The notes: a model not told the origin generated them from the letters alone. A DNA stretch of 64,000 nucleotides from Amoebidium appalachense (GCA_963693365.1 CAVNZM010000016.1:1674001-1738000); one strand, 5' to 3'; positions 1-13,445 are shown, counted from the stretch's first letter. A program made the numbers and translations.

Positions 1-653
1 CCCCTTCCCGCCCCTCCCCCCCCCCCCCCCCTTAACTCCTCCTTTTAAGCCGTTTCTCACAAGACCAATCATCCCCCTCCCTCTCTCCCCCGACCTTATC
101 CTCAGCTCGTCATCTGTGAAAATGATTGGTCTCCTCTACTCCTTCTTTCCTGGGTCTGCTTTTCTCCTTCGTTTCGCTTTTCATGTGGTCTCTTCTCGTG
201 ATATTCTACTCGTGATGCATGATCTACTCTGTGTGTGTTCTTGTTTTGCACATGTGCTACCCATCGTAAGCTTGTTTGTCTTGCGGTATACCTCGGTCTA
301 CCCCGCTTCCGCCTCCCCCCCTCCCCCCCTCCTTCTCTCCCCTTGATTTTACAGGCCTACATGCTTGCTCTTGCACATGTTCTGCACCGTGTTTCTTGAC
401 GTCAAGTCGATTTTCGTACAGTGTCTCGGTTTTAAAACCACTCCTCGGCCCCCCCTCCCCCCCCCTCCCCTCCCCCCCCCCCCGTCCCCCCTCGCCCCCC
501 CTACATACCTATCGAATTCCACACGAGCACACACACTCTCGCATACACACCACATGCGTGCCCCCCCCTCCCCCCCTCCCCCCCCCCCCCCCCCCCCCCG
601 CACACACATAAACCCACTTGCACTCATGCGAGCGCACGCACACGCACGCACGG

Positions 654-689
<36 letters not shown>

Positions 690-916
690 TACACACACAC
701 ACACACATCTGCCCGGCCCCTCACCCCCACCCGTATTAACACCCACACACACCATGCAGGCATTCATGCACGCACGCAAGCACACATACGCCCACAAGCC
801 CACATACACATACTGAACCCTCCCCCCCCCCCTCCCCCCTCCCCCCCCCCCCCCCCCCCAAACACACACACACACACACCACCCACCATCACTACTACAA
901 TACACATACACAACAC

Positions 917-996
<80 letters not shown>

Positions 997-1216
997 TCTG
1001 AATCCCGCCCGCTGCCGTATCCCCCCCTCCCTCCCCCCTTTTCGTTGTGTTCCTGGTTCTTGAATCGTTGTAACGTTCTGTCTTTAAACTTTCAATGTCT
1101 CCACCTCCATTATTCCAACCTTCTAATGCATACATGCCCCCCCCCCCCCCCCCCCCCCCCCTCCAAACACCCCCTCTCCACACACACACACTCACACACG
1201 CATGCACACACGACAG
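1..1216. repeat. C-tract and CA-repeat block upstream of the first recognised exon
   Basis: This stretch alternates poly-C tracts (for example near 465-485, 577-599 and 830-859) with (CA)n runs (about 661-710 and 921-994). No exon could be recognised. It probably lies in an intron or the 5' part of the F-box-like gene, because the first recognisable exon at 1217 begins in mid-codon. Sequence around 350-440 resembles the dispersed repeat described elsewhere, but too weakly to call. Confidence 0.6.
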
Positions 1217-2246
1217 GCACGACGACTATGTTCGCTCTGAGTTGATCAAGACAGGCCACCAGGCGTCCACCACGGACCACCCCCAGCAGGACATCAATCA
1301 GACGTTGGCCCGTGGGCCGCATTTTTGGAGCTCCACCGGGTCACAGGGCCCGAATGCAAACGAGTATCTGATCTATGAACTGGTCCAGCCAGTGTGTGTG
1401 GTTACTGCCGTGGAGCTTGTTCCCTTTAAGGTGGGTGTACTCCTTTTTTTTTGAGGGGGCCTTCCCCCTTCTCCGATGAGTCTATTCCCCAATGCCTCGT
1501 TGATTTGTTGTAGACGGTGTCTCGTTGTTTTGTTGTATACGGGGGCAATTTTTTTATTTTTTTTTTCTTAATTTTTTGTTTTTTTGTTTTTTTGTTTTTT
1601 TGTTTTTTTGTTTTTTTGTTTTTTTTGTGGGGGGGGGGGGGGGGGGGGGGGGGAGGGGGGGAAGGGGGGGGAGGGGGTCAAAGGTGGTCTCTATAGGGTG
1701 AGAGAGGATGAATGGACACATCCATGGGTTGTGTGTTTGTGTGCGGATGTGTATACAACGAGAGTCTTCTTCTGTCAGCTACTTGTTCTCTAACCGTTTA
1801 ATTTTTGTCCATTTTTACCTCTACTCTGTTGCACATTAATGACAACCCCCCCCCCCCCCCCCCCCCCGCGCAACAACAGGCGCTTTTTCAGCGCGGATTC
1901 CCAATCTACGCCCCGCAGCAGATGCAGGTTTCAGTCGGGTACCGACCCGACCACATGCACTGGACCGGCCCGAGAGTCAACGTCGAGAACAACAACATTC
2001 CGCAGACGTACGTCATCGAACCAAATTTGGTAACTGGCGGCTATGTGCGATTGGACCTCTACGGCAAGTGTCAGACACAGCCTCTCGACGATCTGTTCTA
2101 CACCGTGCTTAACACGGTATGTCCGAGCTCTTCTCTCCCCCCTCCTCTCCTCCCCCCCCCCCCCTCCACAACCGCCACCACCACCACCACCACACCCTAT
2201 CCCATCTACCTAAAACACACACACTCACTCTCGCACACATGCACAG

Positions 2247-2280
<34 letters not shown>

Positions 2281-2847
2281 CTATGACCCCTTTTTTTCTC
2301 ATGGCTGACCACGTGTTCCACCAAGACCAAGTCAATCGAGATTCGTGTCTATGATGTCCCTATAGCTTTAATGATTTCATATCTTTGACTTCGACATACT
2401 ATCAGTGTTGTTACATGTCGCGGATCAATATATTTCTAATCTTTTCATGTTTCTAGAACACATAACATCCCAATGTTTGTCATATCCAATATTCTCAATG
2501 GTGTCGTATCTCTACGATCGGTTACTCCCCATGTTCTCCTATCCCTCTTACTATTGTATCTCTTAGATTCCATACTCCGAATTTCTGTCTTGGTGAAATC
2601 TCCTGCTTGATATGTTCCGTTTAGTTTACCACATGCACACATGCACACACTTACGCATGCAGCATCCTTTCTGTGTGTTCCTAGCTACACCTTCTTTCTG
2701 CTCTTTCTGATATCACGGTGAACTCCCCCCCCCCCCCCCCCCCCCCGCGCCCCCTCCCCCCCCCTCCCTTTCCCCGAACGTACCACTACCGTGGTCATTT
2801 CCACAAGCCTGTGAACCCGTGAACTCATGCTTGGCCGACACAACTGC

Positions 2848-2897
<50 letters not shown>

Positions 2898-3097
2898 CAC
2901 ACTCACGCACTCATACACACACACACACACACACACACGCACTCACACGCACTCACACGCACTCACACGCACACGTACAGGTGCGCGTGTTTGGTATACC
3001 CGTTGGTGTGCTTGGTGCCTGTCCCACTCTGTCACGTGCTGCTCTTGACCATGCAATCGACATTGGGGGCCTTGTGCCTGCCGGCAACGGTGGTAAT

Positions 3098-3133
<36 letters not shown>

Positions 3134-4524
3134 CTCTCTCTCTATATGCCTACAATTTTGTGAGGTTTGCACTCTGCATTGTGTTGTCCGTTTTGAATAT
3201 GTACTTCTTACGGTAGAACGGTTTCTAGCCTCCCCCTCCCCCTCCCCCCCCCCCCCGGAACCCGCAATATGTTTTCCATATTGAACGTATATATGATACT
3301 CTGGAACACATCCCCCCCCCCCCCTCCCCCCGACTGGCCGGGGGCCGCCACCCGGCGCCAGCGCAAGTTTTCGGATCATGATCTGCTTATCTGCTTATCT
3401 GCTTTTGGTTTATGTTTTGTTATGAGTGATTGTGTTTGTGTGTGTTTTTGTTATGTGTATGTATTGCATTCTGCATATGTTGTAGGTTATGAGTGTGTAC
3501 TTTGCACTTTACAACGCTATACTTCCCCCCCCCCCCCCCCCCCCACCCAGACCCACCATGTTCAAGTGAAACAGTATCTGAAACAGTGTCTCTGTTGGGT
3601 TTTGTTGACGAGGTGGGTACTGTGGATGACATGGGGCCTTCCTGAGGATGGGCTCTGCTTATTATGCATGCTCTTTATGTATGGTTCGCATTCTCCATTG
3701 TTGTCCGTTGTTTGTGTGTACTTCGTACTTTATGGCGCATTCACTGCCCCCCCCCCTCCCCCCCCTCCCTCGGGTAGATGACTTGGGCCCTTCTTGAGGA
3801 TGGGCTTAGCTTACGGTTGCATGCTCCAAAATCTGCATGGTGTTTTCTGTCGTCTTAGTGTCCTTCGTACTCAATTACCTCCCCCCTCCCCCCCCCCCCC
3901 CCCCTCCCCCCCCCCCCCCCCCCCCCCCACCCCCACCCCCACCCACCATCCCCCCCCCCAAACAGGGGGGATAAAAGGGGGGGGGGGGGGGGGGGGGAGG
4001 GGGGGGAGAGGGCATTTTTCTCTACCACCCCCTCGTCGTCCCTTTCCAGCTAGGCCCCTCTCTTCTCTCTGCCCCGCCGCCTCTCCAACCTACACACTCT
4101 CCCCTCTGCTTTTTTGAGCCAAACCACCTATGTACTCAATTTGTTTCGTAACCCTTCTACCCCCACACCTGTACTGTCACTCAGACCCGACTACCACGCT
4201 AACCCCACCTAACCCCACGCAGGAAATGCAGAGGCGTTGGTTGAGTGGTTCCAACAGGATATTGAAGAAACGAAACTTCGTTGGAGCACGGAGAGAGACA
4301 TTCGGAAGAAGACGGCGGAACTTTTGAGGGCGGGGAGGTGGTCTGCTGCTGTGGACCTTGTGATAGAGAGGGGGATGGAGTGTGGAATGCGGAACGAGGC
4401 GACCCTGTCCATGTTTGTGAATGCTTCGCCGCAACCTAGCACAGGAGGGGGTGAGTGGCAGGTTGAAGAGTGTGGGGACGGAGAGTGGGGTGGGTGGTTG
4501 GGTGGGTGGGTGTGTGTGTGTGTT

Positions 4525-4621
<97 letters not shown>

Positions 4622-4670
4622 GGCTGGGGTAGGAGTGTGTTATCGTTTATGCCCTGACGTGTGGCAGCTG

Positions 4671-4702
<32 letters not shown>

Positions 4703-5675
4703 CCCTTGGTGGCCCCTGGTGTGTGTATGTGGGTGTCGGGTGTTGGGGGGGGGAGAGGGGAGGGTCCGGTACGATTTGAGGTGTGTAAGGAACAGTTCTA
4801 GGGGAGGGACAGTTCTAGGGGAGGGTAAGATAAAAGGGAAGTGTTAGTAAGGGGCAGAACCGATAGTTTGATTCGGGTGTGCGTGTTGTGTAAGTAGGAG
4901 TGAAGAGGGGAGGGGGGGGGGGGGGGGGAGACAAAGAAGCGGGGAAGAGAGAAGAAGAGGGGGAGGGGGGGATGAGGGGGATGGGTTGTCTTTGGTGATT
5001 TTATTTATAAAGCATGTTTTCCCTTTTTATACACAGATGGTTGTATGTACATATTCATCCACACCATCGGAATCTTTTTCTTACAAATTGGGTCCATAGG
5101 ACCGTGGGATGGGGGGGCAGCGGGGCTCTATCTGCAGGCACTGCTGCGAAAATACCAGCGCCTGGAGGAGACTGAGACCATCTACTATGCTAAGATCTGG
5201 CTGGCAAACAATGGATACGACAGGCTACGGCCCATGATAGCTCAGGTACGAGTGGGCGGGCTGGTGGGTGGGTGTGGGCAGGTGTGTGGGTGGGTGGGTG
5301 AGCGTGTGTATTTCCTTACCCTCCCTTTGTTTTCCTTTTTTTTTTTTTTTTTTTTCGTGATGGTGGTGGTGGTTGTTGTGTGTGTGTGTGCGTTGGAGGG
5401 GGGGGGGGGGGGGGGGGGGGGGGTTAGTGCTTGGCCGAGTGCCTGTGTTTCTGACAAAGTAGATGTTTGGATGCATTGGTTGGCATGTTTTAAGGGGGGA
5501 AGAGAGCAAATGTGTGTGTGTGTGTGTGTGTGTGCGTGTGCGTGTGCGTGTGCGTGTGTGTGTGCATGTGCGTGTGCGTGTGTGTATGTGTATGTGTATG
5601 TGTTTTTTTTTTTTTGTTTTTGTTTTTATTTTTGTTTTTTTTTATTTTTCCTTTTTTTGGTGGGGGGGGGGGGGG

Positions 5676-5710
<35 letters not shown>

Positions 5711-6267
5711 TAAATTGGCTGTCGTATAGTTGCATGCACACGTTGACTGCATCTGATCTCTGTACATGTCTGCCGATGTGTAGTCTGGACGCCACTCTGT
5801 GGTTTCCTTGATCTGCCTCCGGCAACTTTTGGTCCACAAACAGGATTATCCCCCCCCCCCCCCCCCCCCCCCCCTATACACACACACTCGCGCACATGCG
5901 CACAACATAATCACATGAGAACCCATTTATCTAGGTATATTCATACCTGAAAGGCTGCCCACTAGGCAACCACACACGTGAGTCTCCTCGTTGTGCACAC
6001 ATTCAGCACTCGCCGACTTACGTAAGCACATACCTCAGCACCCACCGTTTACATAAGCACATAAACCCCTACACCCTCCTTCTTACGTAAACACATACCA
6101 CAGCACCCGCCGACTTACGTAAGTACATACCCCCACAGGGCTATCTGGTGTCCAGTGAGCGGTTTGGTGATCTGCTCCGAGACCACGGCTGGGAGGCTGA
6201 GAGGGCAAGCCCTGCACAGCCTACATCATCAACCGTACACCACCCAAGGTGCTGCTTTCACCTCCCC

Positions 6268-6321
<54 letters not shown>

Positions 6322-6366
6322 GCTGACACACACACACACACACACACAGCTCACACACACACACAG

Positions 6367-6426
<60 letters not shown>

Positions 6427-6916
6427 AACACAAACACACACACACATACACTAGTCCAACCACACACCCGCGTGTGCGCAGTTGCGTGCCCACACGCATG
6501 CGCGCACACACACACACGCACACTCACTCTCATTCACTCACTCACTCACTTGCTCGCTCAACACACTCACTCACTCACTCACTCACTAACTCACTCACGC
6601 ACTCGCTCGCTGGTTCACTCACTCACGCACTCATTCACTCGCACTTTTCCACCCATCCACCCCCCCTTCGTTCAAATGAAGGAATGTCTGCACTAAATGA
6701 AAACATGGGGCCTGTGAGTGCCTCTGAACGTCACACGGGGCTCTTTCTTTGTACATATACAAGCAACGACAAAAGAAAACAAAAGTAAGCATGCATTGTT
6801 CCTAGCACAATATCGGTCTTTGTCTGTGTATCATGGTGAGTATTTTTGGCTCACTCAGTGCTGACGTTCCTTCCCGTTGCAATATATGTCTCTCTCTTCT
6901 CGTTCCTCCCTTTCCT

Positions 6917-6951
<35 letters not shown>

Positions 6952-7849
6952 GTTCTGCTTGGCATTGAAGGAGAAACAAACTGATTTTAAACACTTGCTC
7001 CACCCCCTTCTCTTTTGCTTTTTGTTGTTCCTCGCTCCCACTTGTGCCCCTATGCCCCTACGATCACGCAAAATCTCTCTCCAAACAACTCATAATGGTG
7101 TTTTCTATTCTTAGGGGTCGACGTGCGATCGAGGGCCCAGGGCCCAGGCGGGGGTCAGTTCTTGTTGCGTGCTTGGAGATGGCCGTGCTGGTGTACAGCC
7201 GGGCAAGTGCATGGGACAAGCTGATTGGCTGCTTTGTGGATCTGGGCCGCTATTGGCTCATTGTTAGGTTTGCAATCAGCGTCCACCACCAGGTGGGTCC
7301 CCTTCCCTCCCTCTCCCTCTTCTTGCCCCTCTCCCTCCCTCTCTCTCTTTCTCTCCCCCTTTCTTCCCCTCCCCTCCCCTCCCCCCTGCTCTTGGGTTTC
7401 TGCTTTAGGATGAGCTCTGCTTATAACACATCCTTTGTGTATGCTTTGCAAGATCCGTTTTGTCCATCGTGAATGTGTACATGCTACTCTGTAAGGCATT
7501 CTACACACACACACGCAGCATGCATACACACACACACGCACACACACACACACCCTTCCCACCCCCCCCCCCCCCCCAAAAAAAAAAAAAAAAACACGTG
7601 CGCGCACACACACACACACACGTGCACAGGCACGCGTGCGCGTGGATAATGGGCTGTGCTTGTTGCGCAGGCTCCCTTGCTTATGTTTTCAATTCGTGCT
7701 CTATAACAAATTCCAACCCCTCCCGCCCCTCCTCCTCCCCCCATTTCCCTGCTCAAAGAAAAGAAGAAAACATTTTCCACCTCGATTTCCACGGTTACCA
7801 CTGAATGCACGTGTGTGCGCACACTGATGGGTAATCATGCGCTAGCGCG

Positions 7850-7916
<67 letters not shown>

Positions 7917-7920
7917 GACG

Positions 7921-7963
<43 letters not shown>

Positions 7964-8335
7964 TGACTGGCCCAGCCTAGTGCAGCAGGTGTTCACCGCA
8001 AACGGGCGGCCTGCAGCACTCCAGTTTGCCAGCCTGGTTGGGGAGACCTTTGCAACCGATTCGGGTCTCCACCAATCACTGGCCACGACACTGTCGATTG
8101 TGCCGGCCCCTAACCAATCAGCTCTCAGCGCCATAAGAGAGGCAGCACAGCATGAAGGTGAGATGGGTTTCCATTCCTCCTCTTCTTCCCCCCCCCCCCC
8201 CCTCCCCCAAACCAACCCACCCATCCACCCCCCACACACACACACACACGCACGCACGCACTCACACACACATACACCCACTCACCTTGTGTTGTCCGTT
8301 GTGAGTGTGTAGGTTGTGCTCTGTAACACATTCTT

Positions 8336-8367
<32 letters not shown>

Positions 8368-8665
8368 TTCTTCTCGCCCCCAGGGGTGGACTAGCTGTCA
8401 TCATGCACCTCCCTGTTCTCTGTTTCCTGATTTGCTTGCCTATTTGACTGCCCCTTGTCTTTGTGCATGACTAACTTCTATGCCACCATGGTAGGCAAAA
8501 ATGAGTGTGTGTGGAAGAGGACGGGGTGGTGGCCGGATTAATAATAGTCAAGGGGTGGCATGCATTCAAATCATGTTCTATCAAACCCCAACCCCCTTCC
8601 TTCTCCTCCTCTCTCTTTCTCTCCCTCCCTCCCTCCCTGCCCCTGTCTCTCTTTTCCCTCTCCCC

Positions 8666-8703
<38 letters not shown>

Positions 8704-9196
8704 CCCCTCTCTCTCTCTCCTCCCTCCGCCCCATCCCCCTCCTCCTTCCCTTCCCTCTGCCTCTTGGTCGGCCCACCCACCCACAGACACGGGCGCGCGC
8801 GCGCGCGCACACACACACACACACTCTCTCTCTCTCTCTTTCTCTCTCCAATCCACAGCCGTTGCTCACACCTTGTCTCGTTTTGCTCAACTGGTTTCTT
8901 TCGGGATAAGTTTAGAGTAATCAGTGTGAGGTTTGTCCATGTTTGCCTCACACACACAATCATGCAATGGGGGTAGGGGTGGGTGTTTTCTTTCTTTCTT
9001 TCTTTCTTTCATTCCTTTTTTTTTTTTTTTTTTTTTTTGGGTGTGTGTGTGGGGGGGTTTTTTTTTGGGTGTGTGTGTGGGGCGGAGGGGGGGTTGGGGT
9101 GGGGGGGGGGGGGGGGGGGGGGGGGCCTGCTTGGTGAATGGGATGGGGATGGATGTGGAGGTGTTTCGTGTACATTTGGGTGGGGTTGTTTTTTTG

Positions 9197-9233
<37 letters not shown>

Positions 9234-9355
9234 GAGGGTTGCAGCAGCTGCTAATATGGGGTTTTTTTTGTATAGGGGGGATGTCAGCTGACGCAGGTGC
9301 TGACAATATGGAATTGGGTGAGGAGGGGAGTGACTCGGACGATTTGGACCAATAG
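1217..9355 (+). CDS. F-box protein At4g00755-like, with long helical C-terminal extension (5' partial, spliced)
   Basis: Exons read as 1217-1430, 1880-2116, 2981-3092, 4223-4450, 5037-5245, 5935-6021, 6139-6248, 7115-7292, 7962-8157 and 8859-8916. All join in phase, giving at least 543 residues. The first three carry the conserved domain that follows the F-box in plant At4g00755-type proteins: FWSSTGSQGPNANEYLIYEL, CVVTAVELVPFK, then FQRGFPIYAP and VRVFGIPVGVL. By family knowledge these are predicted SCF ubiquitin-ligase substrate adaptors; the F-box itself should lie upstream of this window. Exons 4-10 encode a helix-rich tail (VEWFQQDIEETKLRWSTERD, YYAKIWLANNGYDRLRPMIA) that I do not recognise. 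An acidic ending (EEGSDSDDLDQ, stop 9353-9355) is likely the C-terminus, but its join to the 8916 exon is unresolved: phases do not fit, so one exon may be missing. A second gene starting within the extension is possible but not needed. Confidence 0.7.
3161..3235 (+). repeat. Dispersed intronic repeat, partial copy
   Basis: Contains the family signature TTTGCACTCTGCATTGTGTT followed by a GTCCGTTTTGAATATGTACTTC-like end and C-rich sequence. It lies in an intron of the F-box-like gene, in the same direction as that gene. Confidence 0.6.
3545..3747 (+). repeat. Dispersed intronic repeat, long copy
   Basis: Carries the 5' part (CAAGTGAAACAGTATCTG, then GTTGACGAGGTGGGTACTG) and the core GAGGATGGGCTCTGCTTAT with GTGTACTTCGTACT, then runs into a poly-C tract. 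The copy at 35283-35490 on the opposite strand has the same order. Sense to the host gene. Confidence 0.75.
3777..3882 (+). repeat. Dispersed intronic repeat, diverged copy
   Basis: Directly follows the preceding copy. It shows GAGGATGGGCTTAGCTTACG, a diverged middle and a TCCTTCGTACTC end before a long C tract. Sense to the host gene. Confidence 0.55.
4527..4620 (+). repeat. 94-nt poly-G homopolymer
   Basis: An uninterrupted run of 94 G, the longest homopolymer in the window, just after the 4450 donor of the F-box-like gene. Similar G or C tracts of 20-60 nt occur throughout the window, almost all in introns or intergenic sequence. Confidence 0.95.
6004..6134 (+). repeat. Four-unit tandem repeat carrying a duplicated splice donor
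   Basis: Four imperfect units of about 30-36 bp built around CAGCACCCGCCGACTTAC followed by GTAAGCACATACC. The first unit supplies the end of the exon 5935-6021 (TAC|GTAAGC). The last unit keeps an almost identical donor, while the middle two are diverged. Confidence 0.75.
6270..6447 (+). repeat. (CA)n microsatellite
   Basis: Long CA-dinucleotide run with small interruptions inside an intron of the F-box-like gene. It is followed by CACT-type tetranucleotide repeats to about 6645. Confidence 0.9.
7403..7500 (+). repeat. Dispersed intronic repeat, copy
   Basis: Reads AGGATGAGCTCTGCTTATAA, then TTGTCCATCGTGAATGTGTA and a TAAGGCATTC end. Same family as the copies at 25962 and 32750 and sense to the F-box-like gene; here it runs into CA repeats and then a C tract. 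Confidence 0.6.
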
Positions 9356-10246
9356 GACACTGCACCCATTCACTGTATGTCACGTGACTCGTGGAGGCCT
9401 TTCTTTTACCGAGATTTGTAGTGTGACCTATGTTGTCAATTTGAACATGCTGAATGCGGCGGCCCCCGCCTAAGATCCAGGTTGGCCCGGTGTATGGAGA
9501 CTGAGTTTTTTATAAGGAAAAGTAGCATCTAGCTATGCTGAGATGGTCATTAAGTCTGTATTGTAACTGTATGTTTGGCCTGGTAGTGCGTGCGAGAGGC
9601 ACATGTGTGCGTGTGTGTGTGCGTGCATGTGCGCGTGCGTGCATGCGCTTGTGTTAGTTTGTGAGTTGGGGATGGCCAGTTAAGGGATCTTTGATTGGAA
9701 CCCGCGTATAATACTTAATTTCATTTGAAATAGGAAGTTTTGTAAAAACAGAGAAGTGCAGTTCTCTTTTGCCGGCTTTACTCTATTTGCGTAGGCGGCT
9801 GTTTGTAGTATGTACGAAGGTGCTCCTGTCACCGTGTTACGGGTGATATGCAGAAGTATAGGAGAACGTCGAGGGGTGTATGCATACAAGACCACTTTTC
9901 TTTCTGTATGTACTCCCAACACAACCTCGTGCAGGCATGTAGTTATATGCAACTTGTCAGAGAGCAAGGGCAACAGCCTTGCATGTACTTCTCCAGCTTT
10001 TGTGAATTGTTTGTTAAACTCTGTGACTCTGTGTGTTTCTTATCCATCGTGATAACGTTGGCAAGGTCCGTCGGCATCTCGTTCTTTTTTGGACGTGCAA
10101 GCACTGGCATGCATAATATTATATATGTGGGTCCGACTATTCATCCGATAAAAAATTCGTGGTGGTTGCAGTGTCTACCGACTAAAGTGGACATTTGATA
10201 TTTAAATCGATCCAAGAAGGCGTGGGGCGAAGGGGGAGGGAGAATG

Positions 10247-10277
<31 letters not shown>

Positions 10278-10489
10278 ATTGGTTCCGTGGTATTACCAGT
10301 CTTAAAAGCTTAGCAGCTGCTTTGCCTGTACAGGCAAACTAGCATTGCCAATCTATGGCCGCCCAACCTTTTGGGTATTAGCCCAACAAAATGAGAAAGT
10401 TTCGCAGTTAGAATTCAATGGCCCAAGTGAATTTTGGATTTTCAGCTGGCAGCCGTGATCGGTACTAATAATCAACCGGTGGGGGTGGT

Positions 10490-10537
<48 letters not shown>

Positions 10538-10824
10538 CGCACATGCACGTTCGCTCGGTGCGCAGATGTGTGTGTTGTGTCACCACGGTGAGCATGTGGG
10601 GGAAGGGGGGGAACTGGGTTGTATACTGTACTGATTGCTCCCCCCGGTCCAGCACCCTAGCCCGCTGCCCCCTCCCCCCTCCGGATCCCCCCCCCCGCAA
10701 ATTCGAATAGAGCAATTGCATCATTGCATGCTCCTTCTCCACAGTGACTCCCCCCGACCTAGGGCCGGCCCCCTCAGAGTACGTGGCAATTTTTTAAATG
10801 AGCCATATATAGCTTCAGATATCC

Positions 10825-10858
<34 letters not shown>

Positions 10859-12257
10859 CGCCTTTTTGGCAGGAGACATTGCAAGCGCACAGGCACGTGC
10901 GTACACGTGCACATGTACACTGTGGTCGGCCTTTAAAAAAAAATTATTTGGCCCAATGGTGTACAATGGAGTGATGCAGAACAACGTTAACGAAGCAAAT
11001 AGATCTCACAATGCAGATAAACTCGAATTACACCGTCCAGCAGAGTACTCAGTCTGAGTCTTCAGTAGCTGCAATTGTCTCAACAACATTGCTTACCGCT
11101 GGCCCAGGGGCTGGCAAGGGGGCAGCAGCTGTTGTAGCCTGAGTTCCAGTAGTCAGAATTACGAAATCATGATCAATTGCAACCACTGCAAACACAGTGA
11201 CTGATCACAGTTACTTAAAAGTTTTCAGCTACTGGGTTGTGGGGCCATTGCTTCCTTGCAAGTGACTTGCATCTATCTGCAATGGTGTCCGCCCAGGTGA
11301 GCCGAGGGCTGCAACTTGATATGTAGCAGGAAGGGTTTGGATTTGTGACCGGCAGGATTCAATTGTGGGATATGTACAAGATGCTGAAATTCTCGAGGAA
11401 ACAATTTGCATGCCCGGGCTGTGGCTTTCGATCATGTCCCTGCTGAGACGTGCACGTACATGACACGGGGAGTCACAGTAGATATAAAAGTCAAAAGGGG
11501 GGGAGAATGATTAATGTGCTGTTTTTTATCGACATTCGTACATATGCATGTGAGGTGTGATGAGATGGTGCCACCAAGGCCAACAGTACTTTCACACTCA
11601 GTGACAGATAGAAAGCTTCGTACGCGTAACAGGTATATGTAAGTGGTTCACCAGAGCAACCCAGATTTTCAGAAAATGATTACTATATATACATTAGTCG
11701 TGATGAAACAAGAGTGCATCGTCGCCGGATTGTGAACCATTTTAAACCGACTAAAGCTGCCGTTTGGCCATAATGCTCCCCTAGCCACATTCGGACATAA
11801 AATCATTGTTACCGTGCCGAAATCACGTTCATGGAACATGCAGCTCGGATCACTAATGGACCACAGCCAACTAGATTTACTAACCACCACTAGTAAGCAG
11901 CCCCCCTCCTCCCCCCAGGGCCCTCCCTCCCCCCCCTCCCCCCCCCCCCCCCCCCCCCCCCACCCCAACCCCCCTGGTTTTCCTGGTTGTTCCCCACCCT
12001 TCTGCCACCCCACCCACCACAAAACCCATTCAGCCGAAGCAGTCAAAGGTTGTGAAACTTAAAACCAGCGAATTTCTTTTTTGTCTGATGAACTGCTTGC
12101 CACGTATCCATCCCACCCGTGCACATATGGCACCTGGTCCACTCTACGCCACAGTCAGTAGCCCCCTTGTCCCAGACACTAGCCCCCCCCCTCCACCCCC
12201 CCCCCCCCCCAACCCCCCCCCCCCCCTTTTTTTTTCTCCCTGGCTGTTCTTTGTAAG
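9356..12257. other. Intergenic stretch with no supported gene
   Basis: Mixed-composition sequence with poly-G near 10243-10271, (TG)n near 10491-10531 and poly-C near 10827-10857 and 11938-11960. Short open frames occur but none has a recognisable domain or a coherent exon chain. It may contain the 3' end of the F-box-like gene and upstream exons of the cysteine-rich gene. Confidence 0.5.
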
Positions 12258-13276
12258 GCTCTGGATCGGAGGGCAGCTGCGAAGCGCTGGGCAACTCTAC
12301 TACCACATCAACGAGGGCACGGCCAAAGTCGTAAAACGTCAAAAGCTGCAGGTGAGCGTGAGTGGGGTCCTACATAGATGGACACGAGTAGATGATATTG
12401 CATTTGGGGGGGGGGGGGGGGGGGGAGGGGGGGAGGAGGGGGGGGGGGGGGGGGGGGGGCGACGTTTTCGGAGGGCAAATGTGAACTGGTGATGTATATG
12501 GGTGGGTGCTAGTGGGTGACAACGGCTATTGATTGTGGATTATAACTAGAACTTGTACGTTTGTGTGGGGGCTGACAAAGGGAAAGCCTGAGGGTTTCTT
12601 GATGCATGGGCCACCATGTGGCACGCGTGATTTGATAGTGTGTGTGCGTGCGTGTGTGCGTGCGAGAGTGAATGTGTGCGTGCACTTGTGCACCTGTGCA
12701 CGATGGCGCAAGTGGCCCCCTTTGGGGGGGGGGGGGGGGGGGGGAGGGGGGGGGAGGGGGGGGGGGGGGGGGGGGGGAGGGAGGGGGGCTGTCGGATGAA
12801 TTCAACACGTCACTGACGGATTTTGTTGCAGGGCGGGGTGCAAAACGGGCAGGTGGGTGTAGTTGTGGCCGTGGGCAGCCAGCAGCAGTCAAACACCAAC
12901 CCAAGTTTAGTGTGTGCGGCGGCAGCGGCAACTGTGGCCATTCATATAAGACAAAACGCCCGTGTGCCAAGCAAGGTGCTGGTTGTACCACACTGTGTGA
13001 TTGTGGCGACAAGTGTTGCAATGAAAACGGCCAGCGCCCTCGGACGGATTCAACAGCTAAGCGGGGCAAACGGAAGTCATTGCTTGCGCCCGTTCCTTCT
13101 GGCCCAGCACAAAAAAGGATTAGGATGGCACCAACCATCACCACCACCAACACCACGGCGCTTCAGTATTATGCATCCAAAAACGAGCAGGTGCGTAGCA
13201 GGATGTGTATATGGGTGTCTTTGTTTTCGTTTTTTCTTCTTCTTTTCTTTTTCTTTTTCTTTTTCTTTTTTTCTTT

Positions 13277-13334
<58 letters not shown>

Positions 13335-13397
13335 TGTGGGCTTGGGGAACCGGTATGTGTCGACGTATATGCTTGGGGGAGGGGGAAGGGGGGGAGA

Positions 13398-13445
<48 letters not shown>

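Noticed and set aside
618-1001. Long poly-Thr/His, Cys/Val, Pro and Gly open frames here and across the window
   Set aside because: They are CA/TG, C or G repeats read through. They lack codon structure, have no domains and mirror each other on both strands.
11049-11138. Minus-strand ending ATTAAAPLPAPGPAVSNVVE...EDSD resembling the MAP Ala/Pro/Thr tail
   Set aside because: Composition is similar to the MAP last exon and has an acceptor-like CAG, but no tau-type repeats or other exons were found upstream, so a paralogue is unsupported.
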